Below the pieces are notes generated by a model. That model saw only the letters and a program-made list of their open reading frames with translations. It was not told where the DNA came from and searched no databases. Positions 5,581 to 10,564 of a stretch of DNA of 10,564 bases are shown here, one piece after another. Position numbers and translations under genes: made by a program. How positions within the stretch are numbered: the first letter of the stretch is position 1; each line of letters starts with the position of its first letter. The DNA lies in NCBI GenBank assembly GCA_003510345.1, contig DOMW01000127.1:1-10564 (forward strand), read 5' to 3'. The stretch is from Clostridiales bacterium. GTDB taxonomy: Bacteria > Bacillota > Clostridia > Christensenellales > Christensenellaceae.

Positions 5581-5949
5581 CTATTTCTTCTTGCCGGCAA
5601 CCGTGCGCTTGGGCCCCTTGCGGGTGCGCGCGTTCTGCTTTGTGCTCTGCCCGCGCACAGGCAAGCCCTTCCTGTGGCGAATACCACGGTAGCAGCCAAT
5701 CTCCATCAGCCGCTTGATATTCATCGATACCTCGCGCCGAAGGTCGCCTTCCACTTTCAGGTTGCGGTCAATATATTCCCTCAGCTTGGATACGTCGGCT
5801 TCGTCGAGGTCGCGGACACGAATATCCGGGTCAACCTTCGTCTCGGAAAGTATCCGCTGGGATGTCCTTAGGCCGATACCAAAAATATAGGTAAGCCCGA
5901 TTTCAACTCGTTTGTCCCTGGGTAAGTCTACGCCAGCAATACGTGCCAT
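5581..5949 (-). CDS. rpsM: 30S ribosomal protein S13
   Basis: S13 sits in the head of the small subunit, contacts the P-site tRNA and forms bridges to the large subunit. The 122-residue product starts MARIAGVDLPRDKRVEIGLT, carries the helix-turn region YIFGIGLRTSQRIL, and has the conserved C-terminal block YRGIRHRKGLPVRGQ then NARTRKGP before a basic tail. Residue 102 is serine (GQSTK), where the family usually has arginine or lysine (GQRTK). GGAGGTG lies 11 nt before the ATG. It is the first gene of the alpha block and is preceded by a 194-bp non-coding stretch with a small hairpin near its ribosome site. Confidence 0.98.
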   Translation of the reverse strand: MARIAGVDLPRDKRVEIGLTYIFGIGLRTSQRILSETKVDPDIRVRDLDEADVSKLREYIDRNLKVEGDLRREVSMNIKRLMEIGCYRGIRHRKGLPVRGQSTKQNARTRKGPKRTVAGKKK

Positions 5950-6143
5950 ACTTTTTTAAACACCTCCATAATACGCCGGCCTTGCGCCGGAGCCTTTTTT
6001 AACCTTGTTTCATTAATTGATCTATGTCCATGGCCTGCGCCCTGCATACAAGACCGCCCCTTTTGCCCACACCTGCCTGCACATTGATGACAGCTATGAA
6101 AGCGGCGCGTCCAGCCGCGCATACACGGCGCCCGGGCCCGTTA
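5950..6143 (-). promoter_or_regulatory. rpmJ-rpsM intergenic leader, no gene, several GC hairpins
   Basis: This 194-bp gap is long for such a packed operon. On the minus strand I see a GC stem at 6105-6120 (GCGCG/CGCGC, 6-nt loop) and another at 5976-5990 (CCGGC/GCCGG, 5-nt loop) ending about 8 nt before the rpsM GGAGGTG (5961-5967). A frame of 64 codons crosses the gap into rpsM, but it has no family resemblance or ribosome site. I found no convincing sigma-A promoter. A leader for ribosomal-protein feedback is possible, since S4 regulates the alpha operon through the rpsM leader in E. coli, but I cannot match any known motif. Confidence 0.35.
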
Positions 6144-6257
6144 TTAGCCCTGCTTTTGCTTGTGCTTGGTGTTCTGGCAGATCACCATCACTTTGCCGTT
6201 CCTTCTAATAATCTTGCACTTCTCACAGATCGGTTTTACCGATGGCCTTACTTTCAT
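6144..6257 (-). CDS. rpmJ: 50S ribosomal protein L36
   Basis: This is a 37-residue gene. L36 is a small zinc-ribbon protein that ties together 23S rRNA helices late in large-subunit assembly. The translation begins MKVRPSVKPICEKCK and ends CQNTKHKQKQG. C11, C14, C27 and H32 form the CX2C-X12-CX4H zinc site, so this is the zinc-binding (C+) form, not the cysteine-free paralogue made under zinc shortage. GGAGG lies 8 nt before the ATG. Two tandem in-frame TAA stops end the gene. It follows infA by 53 bp, the normal Bacillota order. Confidence 0.97.
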   Translation of the reverse strand: MKVRPSVKPICEKCKIIRRNGKVMVICQNTKHKQKQG

Positions 6258-6310
6258 TTTTTGTTCCTCCTTACGCTATTTCAAAATACAAACAGTCTAT
6301 TCGTTTTCTG

Positions 6311-6532
6311 TCAGTTTTTACCGCGCCATGTAATCCGTCCCCTGGAAAGATCGTAAGGCGAAAGTTCCACCGTCACTTTGTCTCCCGGAAGGATACGGAT
6401 GTAATGCATCCTCAGCTTGCCGCTGATATGAGCCAATACCTTGTGCCCGTTCTCAAGCTGCACTTCAAATGTCGCGTTTGGATAGGTGTCCGTAACAGTG
6501 CCTTCCACCTCGATTACATCGCCTTTAGACAA
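6311..6532 (-). CDS. infA: Translation initiation factor IF-1 with non-ATG start
   Basis: IF-1 binds the A site of the 30S subunit during initiation with IF-2 and IF-3. The 73-residue product is a single OB fold: SKGDVIEVEGTV at the start, FEVQLENGHKVLAHISGKLR (22-41), then GDKVTVELSPYDLSRGRIT. The start codon is TTG at 6532. An in-frame TAG lies only two codons upstream (TAG ATT TTG) and the next in-frame ATG is residue 42, so no ATG or GTG start is possible. The Shine-Dalgarno GGAGG lies inside the last codons of the preceding KOW gene, 8 nt before TTG, with that gene's stop 3 nt before the TTG. ATT one codon upstream is a less likely alternative start. Confidence 0.96.
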   Translation of the reverse strand: MSKGDVIEVEGTVTDTYPNATFEVQLENGHKVLAHISGKLRMHYIRILPGDKVTVELSPYDLSRGRITWRGKN

Positions 6533-6535
6533 AAT

Positions 6536-6820
6536 CTACTCCTCCTTTTGGACTATCAGGCCGGTTTGAATGATCGCGCTTCTAAGTTCCGCGTCAAACA
6601 CCTTTGTCCCCTCCGCCAGCTTCTGCGCGATCCCTTCCAGCACAATGGGCGTCATTTTAAGATGTTTGATCTTCTTCTTCTTTGGCTTTGCAAGCTTGCG
6701 CACCACGCCGTCCGCGACCAGCACATAATTCTCGCCGTCCCGGGCGGTGACCATAAAATATCTTCCCCTGTCCCTGCCCGCTCTGGAAAGGCATATCCTG
6801 CCCACATCGGCGGTGACCAT
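6536..6820 (-). CDS. KOW domain RNA-binding protein (L14e/L27e-like), spc operon
   Basis: This short protein of Bacillota lies between map and infA. The family is annotated as KOW-domain or L14e/L6e/L27e-like RNA-binding protein, and its exact role is unsettled. The 94-residue form has the KOW motif at about 4-36 (DVGRICLSRAGRDRGRYFMV), then a lysine-rich stretch (46-55) ending HLKMT and an Ala/Glu-rich helical C-terminus. I prefer the ATG at 6820: the family usually starts just before the KOW strand, and AAGAAG lies about 10 nt upstream. A GTG at 6841 would add seven residues and overlap the map stop by 7 bp; AAAGG stands too close to it to serve well. The gene ends in AAG GAG GAG TAG, supplying the infA Shine-Dalgarno. 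It probably contacts the ribosome, given its fold and place. Confidence 0.85.
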   Translation of the reverse strand: MVTADVGRICLSRAGRDRGRYFMVTARDGENYVLVADGVVRKLAKPKKKKIKHLKMTPIVLEGIAQKLAEGTKVFDAELRSAIIQTGLIVQKEE

Positions 6821-6834
6821 ATCGTTCAAGCTTC

Positions 6835-7584
6835 TTACCACACCTTTGTCAATATTTCCGGGCCGTTTTCCGTGATCGCCACCGTATTCTCATAGTGCGC
6901 GGAAAGCGATCCGTCCGCCGTCTTTACAACCCAGCCGTCCTCGCCCCAAAATACCTTTGCCCCGCCAATGTTCACCATAGGCTCTATCGCAAGCACCATG
7001 CCCGCGAGAAGCCTGGGGTTCGGCCCCCTGAATGTGAAGTTCGGCACATCCGGCTGCTCGTGCATAGAACGGCCAATGCCGTGCCCCACCAAGTCACGCA
7101 CCACGGAATACCCGTGGCTTTTGGCCACTTTTTCCACCGCCGAAGAGATATCCCGCAAGCGGTTCCCCTGCACCGCCTGGTTCATCCCGGCGCAAAAGCT
7201 TTCCTTTGTCACACGGATCAGCGCTTTCGCCTCTTCCGCGATCTCCCCCACGCCGACCGTGCGCGCCATGTCCGAATGCCAGCCATCCAGAATAGCCCCA
7301 AAGTCTATCCCTATGATGTCGCCTTCTTTAAGTACCTTGTCTCCCGGAATGCCGTGCACCACTTCGTCGTTCACCGAGGCGCATATGCTGGCGGGAAACC
7401 CGCGGTAATTCTTAAAGGACGGTATCGCGCCGGCCGCTTCTATAAACTGCTCCGCGATACTATCAAGCTGTTTTGTCGAAACGCCCGGCTTCACATGGGC
7501 AATCAGCTTTTCCATGCAATTCGCGCACAGTCTGCCCGACTCCCGCATTTTGTCCAGTTCCTGCGCGGACTTCAGTTCGATCAT
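6835..7584 (-). CDS. map: Methionine aminopeptidase, type I
   Basis: MetAP removes the initiator methionine from nascent proteins after deformylation. The 249-residue product has the pita-bread fold markers and all five dinuclear-metal ligands: D94 and D105 (GIDFGAILDGWHSD), H168 (VGHGIG), E201 (AIEPM) and E232 (HYENT). The substrate-binding histidine H77 (VVHGIP) is also present. There is no N-terminal zinc-finger or SEC-C extension, so it is the short type Ia form. The ATG overlaps the adk stop by 4 bp (ATGA), with GGGTGA just upstream, which indicates coupling to adk. It is followed closely by the KOW gene. Length and residues are ordinary for the family. Confidence 0.97.
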   Translation of the reverse strand: MIELKSAQELDKMRESGRLCANCMEKLIAHVKPGVSTKQLDSIAEQFIEAAGAIPSFKNYRGFPASICASVNDEVVHGIPGDKVLKEGDIIGIDFGAILDGWHSDMARTVGVGEIAEEAKALIRVTKESFCAGMNQAVQGNRLRDISSAVEKVAKSHGYSVVRDLVGHGIGRSMHEQPDVPNFTFRGPNPRLLAGMVLAIEPMVNIGGAKVFWGEDGWVVKTADGSLSAHYENTVAITENGPEILTKVW

Positions 7585-8204
7585 TTCTCACCCAATATTT
7601 TGCATATGAGGTTCGCTTCCTCATCTATGGGCATCGTCGCGTCCACCGCGTGCAGTATGCCCTTTCCCCTGTAATACTCGATCAGCGGCGCCGTCTGCTC
7701 CTCATAGACAGAGAAACGCTGCCGTATCGTCTCTTCATTGTCGTCCGCGCGGGTCACGAGCGCGCCGCCGCAGACTGTGCAAGCATTTCCCTCGTGCGTT
7801 TTTGTGGAATGCACCGCGCCGCATTCATTGCATACCCGCCGCGCGAGCACCCGGTCGATTATGACCTGCGCCTGTACCTCAAGGTTTATACACGCATCCA
7901 TCGCCGCAATCGCATCAAGCGCCTGCGCCTGCGCTACCGTGCGCGGGAACCCATCCAGCAGCACGCCGCCCTTCGCGTCATCCTTTGTAAAGCGCTCTTT
8001 CATCATATCGATAATCACTTCATCCGGCACAAGCGCGCCCTTATCGATATAGCTCTTCGCCAATGTCCCAAGCTCGCTGCCCTGCTTGATCTCCGCCCGC
8101 AGCATATCGCCGGTAGAGATATGGGCCAACCCCAAACGCACGGACACCCGCTCAGCCATCGTGCCTTTTCCCGATCCGGGAGGGCCTAAAAACACTACGT
8201 TCAT
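7581..8204 (-). CDS. adk: Adenylate kinase
   Basis: Adk catalyses ATP + AMP = 2 ADP in the cytoplasm and keeps the adenylate pool balanced. The 207-residue product shows the P-loop GPPGSGKGT (7-15), the AMP-binding region STGDMLR (30-36), DGFPRT (84-89, including R88), and LID arginines in ARRV and TRADDNEET. The LID carries four cysteines (C125, C128, C142, C145), a structural zinc site common in Gram-positive Adk. The LID loop between the cysteine pairs is a few residues shorter than usual, and the common Tyr-His and Asn-Pro-Pro elements are not seen. The ATG has AAGGAG 6 nt upstream and lies 16 bp after secY. The stop overlaps map by 4 bp. It was probably placed here for growth-linked expression. 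Confidence 0.97.
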   Translation of the reverse strand: MNVVFLGPPGSGKGTMAERVSVRLGLAHISTGDMLRAEIKQGSELGTLAKSYIDKGALVPDEVIIDMMKERFTKDDAKGGVLLDGFPRTVAQAQALDAIAAMDACINLEVQAQVIIDRVLARRVCNECGAVHSTKTHEGNACTVCGGALVTRADDNEETIRQRFSVYEEQTAPLIEYYRGKGILHAVDATMPIDEEANLICKILGEK

Positions 8205-8220
8205 ATCGCGCTCCTTTATG

Positions 8221-9492
8221 CTAGTTCAAGAACCCCTTGTAATGCCGCATCATCATCTGCGCCTCAAGCTGCCGCGTTGTCTCAAGCGCCACGCTCACCA
8301 TAATGAGTATGCTTGTCGCCCCGAAAGAAGCCGCCGCCCCCGTGATGGTCGTAAACAGCATAGGCAACGCCGCCACAGCCGCCAGGAATATCGCGCCGAA
8401 CAGCGTAATGCGCGAAAGTATCTTCGCCAGGTAATCGCTCGTCGGCTTGCCCGGGCGTATGCCGGGGATAAATCCGCCGTTTTGCTGCAAATTCTTCGAA
8501 ACGTCCACCGGGTTAAACGCAATGGTGGAATAGAAATACGTGAAGAACAGTATCAGCACGAATGTCATAATCACATAAAACGGCGTGCCCGGCCCGCCAT
8601 ACTGCGCGTACCACAGCTTAAAACCGTTGTCGTCCGCCAAAAAGCCCGCGATCATGCTGGGGAACGCCAGCAGCGTCATCGCGAAGATCAGCGGCATAAC
8701 GCCGCTCTGGTTCACCTTCATCGGGATGTGCGTGCTCTGCCCGCCGTACATCTTCCTTCCCACCACGCGCTTTGCGTACTGCACCGGGATACGGCGCTCG
8801 CCGAGGTCAACAAACGTGATGGCCAGCACGATCAAGAACGCCACACCGATCAAAAGCGGGATTATCCAGAAATTGAGGTCGTCCGGTCCCGGGCCAACCC
8901 TTCCGAAAATATCCATCAGCATAGAGGGCAGCCCGGAAACGATACCGATGAAGATCAGCATCGAAATGCCGTTGCCAATGCCCTTTTCCGTAATACGCTC
9001 GCCGATCCAGATCATCAGCGCCGTACCCGCCGTCAGGCAGGCGACGATCGTCACATACGTAAACCATGTCGCGTTCGGCTCCACCGCCTGCGGCCCGAGG
9101 CCCGCAATGACGCCAATAGCCTGCACCAGTCCAAGGATAACGCCTAAATACCGCGTGATCGACGCGATTTTCTTGCGGCCGTCGTCGCCTTCCTTGCTCA
9201 TGCGCTCCAGCCGCGGGATCGCGACCGTAAGAAGCTGCATGATGATCGACGCGTTGATATACGGTATGATACCCAGCGCGAATATTGTAAAGTTTGCCAG
9301 CGACCCGCCGGAGAACATGTTCAAAAACCCTAAAAACTCCGTCCCCTCAACCTGTGACGCTATGTACTCGGCGCTCACGCCCGGCACCGGGATCCACGCG
9401 CCTATGCGGTACACAACGATCATCAGCAGCGTAAACAATATCTTCGTCCTGATCTCCGGTATTTTCCAGGCATTCGCAAATGTCTTAAACAT
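8221..9492 (-). CDS. secY: Protein translocase subunit SecY
   Basis: SecY is the membrane channel through which SecA and the ribosome move unfolded proteins. The 423-residue product has about ten hydrophobic helices (roughly 17-36, 68-92, 112-131, 146-165, 176-196, 207-227, 262-284, 303-324, 359-379, 388-404). Family signatures are GERITEKGIGNGIS (164-177), GERRIPVQYAKR (231-242) and NQSGVMPLIFA (261-271). The cytoplasmic C5 loop NGGFIPGIRPG (338-348), important for SecA and ribosome contact, is also present, as is the conserved C-terminal tail RQLEAQMMMRHYKGFL. The ATG shares one base with the rplO stop (TAATG), and GAGGTGG lies in the final rplO codons. adk follows after 16 bp. Nothing is missing or unusual. 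Confidence 0.98.
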   Translation of the reverse strand: MFKTFANAWKIPEIRTKILFTLLMIVVYRIGAWIPVPGVSAEYIASQVEGTEFLGFLNMFSGGSLANFTIFALGIIPYINASIIMQLLTVAIPRLERMSKEGDDGRKKIASITRYLGVILGLVQAIGVIAGLGPQAVEPNATWFTYVTIVACLTAGTALMIWIGERITEKGIGNGISMLIFIGIVSGLPSMLMDIFGRVGPGPDDLNFWIIPLLIGVAFLIVLAITFVDLGERRIPVQYAKRVVGRKMYGGQSTHIPMKVNQSGVMPLIFAMTLLAFPSMIAGFLADDNGFKLWYAQYGGPGTPFYVIMTFVLILFFTYFYSTIAFNPVDVSKNLQQNGGFIPGIRPGKPTSDYLAKILSRITLFGAIFLAAVAALPMLFTTITGAAASFGATSILIMVSVALETTRQLEAQMMMRHYKGFLN

Positions 9493-9932
9493 TATACCAC
9501 CTCAATCTTACCACCCGCAGCCGCAATTTTTTCTTCGGCCGTTTTGGTGAATTTCTTCGCTTTCACCGTCAATTTTTTATTTATTTCGCCCTGCCCCAAT
9601 ACTTTTAAGCCGTCCAGTGTTTTTTTGATCACACCGGCTTCCTTCAGCATCTGCGCGTCCACCGTTGCGCCGTCTTCAAACTGCGCAAGCGCGGAAACAT
9701 TCACCGTAGCGTATTCCTTGGCGAAAATATTGGTAAACCCGCGTTTTGGCAAGCGCCTCGAAAGCGGCATCTGGCCGCCTTCAAAACCCGGGCGCACACC
9801 GCCGCCCGACCTTGATTTCTGGCCCTTCTGTCCCCTTGTGGAGGTTTTGCCGATGCCGGACCCCGTACCCCTGCCCACGCGCTTTTCCGAATGTTTGGCG
9901 CCTTTTGCCGGGCTCAGTTCATGTAGTTTCAT
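9492..9932 (-). CDS. rplO: 50S ribosomal protein L15
   Basis: L15 is a late-assembly large-subunit protein with a long basic extension that reaches into 23S rRNA. The 146-residue length equals the family norm. The N-terminus is typical: MKLHELSPAKGAK, then KRVGRGTGSGIGKTSTRGQK, GQKSRSGGGVRPGFEGGQMP and LPKRGF. The globular C-terminal half (from about 75) contains LKVLGQGEINKKLTVKA and ends AAAGGKIEVV. The Shine-Dalgarno GGAGG begins at the rpmD stop (TAAGGAGG), 9 nt before ATG, and the gene ends overlapping secY by one base, so translation through rpmD-rplO-secY is probably coupled. Confidence 0.98.
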   Translation of the reverse strand: MKLHELSPAKGAKHSEKRVGRGTGSGIGKTSTRGQKGQKSRSGGGVRPGFEGGQMPLSRRLPKRGFTNIFAKEYATVNVSALAQFEDGATVDAQMLKEAGVIKKTLDGLKVLGQGEINKKLTVKAKKFTKTAEEKIAAAGGKIEVV

Positions 9933-9946
9933 TTGGCAGTTCCTCC

Positions 9947-10126
9947 TTATTTCACTTCTTCCACAGAAACCAGATGCTTCACCGTGAAGATCATGCCCCT
10001 TATGGGCGCGTTGTCCGGGCGGACCACTTCCTGGTTCATCTTGCGAAGGCCCAGCGCCTTCACAGTATCCTTCTGGTTCTGCGCATATCCAATGGGGCTT
10101 TTTACAAGCTTGATTTTAAGTTTCAT
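9947..10126 (-). CDS. rpmD: 50S ribosomal protein L30
   Basis: This is a 59-residue gene. L30 is a small large-subunit protein binding 23S rRNA. The translation starts MKLKIKLVKSPIGYAQNQK and contains the family core TVKALGLRKMNQEVVRPDN, then PIRGMIFTVKHLVSVEEVK. The length is normal for bacterial L30. GGAGG lies 9 nt before the ATG and the rpsE stop is 19 bp upstream. The stop codon TAA forms the start of the rplO Shine-Dalgarno. The order rpsE-rpmD-rplO-secY is the standard spc operon order. Confidence 0.97.
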   Translation of the reverse strand: MKLKIKLVKSPIGYAQNQKDTVKALGLRKMNQEVVRPDNAPIRGMIFTVKHLVSVEEVK

Positions 10127-10145
10127 TTGTTTAAAGCCTCCTTAT

Positions 10146-10564
10146 TTACAGCAACTGCTCGACAGGCACGCCGCGAAGCCGCGCCACCTGTTCCGCCGTC
10201 TTCAGCGCGCGCAAACCCTCAAGCGTCGCCTTGCACACATTGATGGGGTTGTTCGAGCCTTGCGATTTTGTCCTGATATCCTGTATACCGGCAAGCTCCA
10301 AAACGGCGCGCGCCGGGCCGCCCGCGATCACGCCGGTACCGGCTTCGGCAGGCATCAAAAGCACCCTGCCGCGCCCGAATTTCCCGATCACCTCATGCGG
10401 GATGCTGGTGCCGCGCATGGCCACGTCCACCATGTCGTGCTTTGCGCTCTGCACGGCTTTTCTTATGGCCTCGGGAATTTCCGCGGCCTTGCCCATGCCT
10501 ACGCCCACGTGCCAACTTCCATCGCCCAACACGACCAGCGCGGAAAAGCGGAAGTTCCGGCCGC
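10146..10564 (-). CDS. rpsE: 30S ribosomal protein S5 (5' end outside the window)
   Basis: S5 sits near the decoding centre and mRNA entry site and affects accuracy and spectinomycin response. Only the last 138 codons are present. The frame runs off the window at 10564, so roughly 27-30 N-terminal residues are missing against the usual ~165. The visible part starts GRNFRFSALVVLGDG and contains GVGMGKAAEIPEAIRKAV, the second S5 domain (RVLLMPAEAGTGVIAGG, RAVLELAGIQDI), GSNNPINVCKATLEGL and ends PVEQLL. After GDG the sequence reads SWHVG, where most S5 proteins have Asn-Gly or a similar small pair; the tryptophan is uncommon. A GTG at 10532 is an internal valine, not the start. rpmD follows after 19 bp. 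Confidence 0.97.
   Translation of the reverse strand, partial: GRNFRFSALVVLGDGSWHVGVGMGKAAEIPEAIRKAVQSAKHDMVDVAMRGTSIPHEVIGKFGRGRVLLMPAEAGTGVIAGGPARAVLELAGIQDIRTKSQGSNNPINVCKATLEGLRALKTAEQVARLRGVPVEQLL

Noticed and set aside
5976..6000. Terminator-like hairpin plus six T's on the plus strand
   Set aside because: No gene is transcribed in that direction here, the stem is only 5 bp and four bases separate it from the T-run, so it is probably incidental.
6020..6060. Possible sigma-A promoter for rpsM (TGGACA or TTGTAT as -35)
   Set aside because: No acceptable -10 hexamer is found 16-18 nt downstream of either.
5928..6122. 64-codon open frame (minus strand) across the rpmJ-rpsM gap
   Set aside because: It runs into the start of rpsM in another frame, has no ribosome site and its composition (many Arg, Cys, His, Gly) looks like translated non-coding GC-rich DNA.
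6821..6841. GTG start for the KOW gene
   Set aside because: AAAGG lies directly against the GTG, too close to act well, and the extra seven residues are not expected for the family; the ATG at 6820 is preferred, though not proven.
8086..9147. Long open frame (353 codons) on the plus strand opposite secY and adk
   Set aside because: It is antisense to two unmistakable genes, is rich in Arg and His as expected from reverse reading of their codons, and has no recognisable domain.
1..10564. CRISPR array, tRNA, rRNA, prophage, toxin-antitoxin or defence system
   Set aside because: I saw no regularly spaced repeats, no cloverleaf-like segments in the gaps, and every supported gene belongs to conserved housekeeping or ECF-transport families except the small lipoprotein.

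Overview
This window is a piece of a bacterial core ribosomal-protein locus, and every supported gene lies on the minus strand. Read in the direction of transcription (high to low coordinates), it carries the end of the spc operon (rpsE partial, rpmD, rplO, secY, adk, map, a KOW-domain gene, infA, rpmJ). Next come the alpha-operon block (rpsM, rpsK, rpsD, rpoA, rplQ), an ECF-transporter energising module (ecfA1, ecfA2, ecfT) and a very small lipoprotein gene. The adk-map-KOW-infA-rpmJ order and the ecfA1-ecfA2-ecfT set after rplQ are typical of Bacillota. Keeping rpsD inside the rpsM-rpsK-rpsD-rpoA-rplQ block, together with a long form of L17, points to Clostridia rather than Bacillus. The DNA is moderately GC-rich (about mid-50s percent by eye). 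I cannot name a genus.

The genes are tightly packed. Several junctions overlap (rplO/secY 1 bp, adk/map 4 bp, ecfA1/ecfA2 16 bp, ecfA2/ecfT 1 bp), and many Shine-Dalgarno sites overlap or abut the previous stop codon, which indicates translational coupling. Together the genes cover ribosome assembly (S5, L30, L15, L36, S13, S11, S4, L17), initiation (IF1), protein export (SecY), N-terminal Met removal (MetAP), adenylate balance (Adk), transcription (RNA polymerase alpha) and vitamin or metal uptake (EcfA1-A2-T).

Three stretches without genes exceed 100 bp. The 190-bp rplQ-ecfA1 gap (2842-3031) is the most unusual part of the window. It holds a 109-bp element bounded by 7-bp inverted ends and containing a perfect 11-bp hairpin, then a separate 46-nt imperfect hairpin just before the ecfA1 Shine-Dalgarno. 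The 194-bp rpmJ-rpsM gap (5950-6143) contains several small GC hairpins and no credible gene. The 117-bp ecfT-lipoprotein gap (252-368) is AT-rich, with a 9-bp direct repeat, an inverted repeat and a weak promoter-like match.

I found no CRISPR array, tRNA, rRNA, transposase, phage gene or defence system. Most of the window is conserved housekeeping. The points worth a second look are the structured intergenic DNA, the obligatory non-ATG start of infA, the tiny Ala/Gly-rich lipoprotein and a few unusual residues in conserved proteins.
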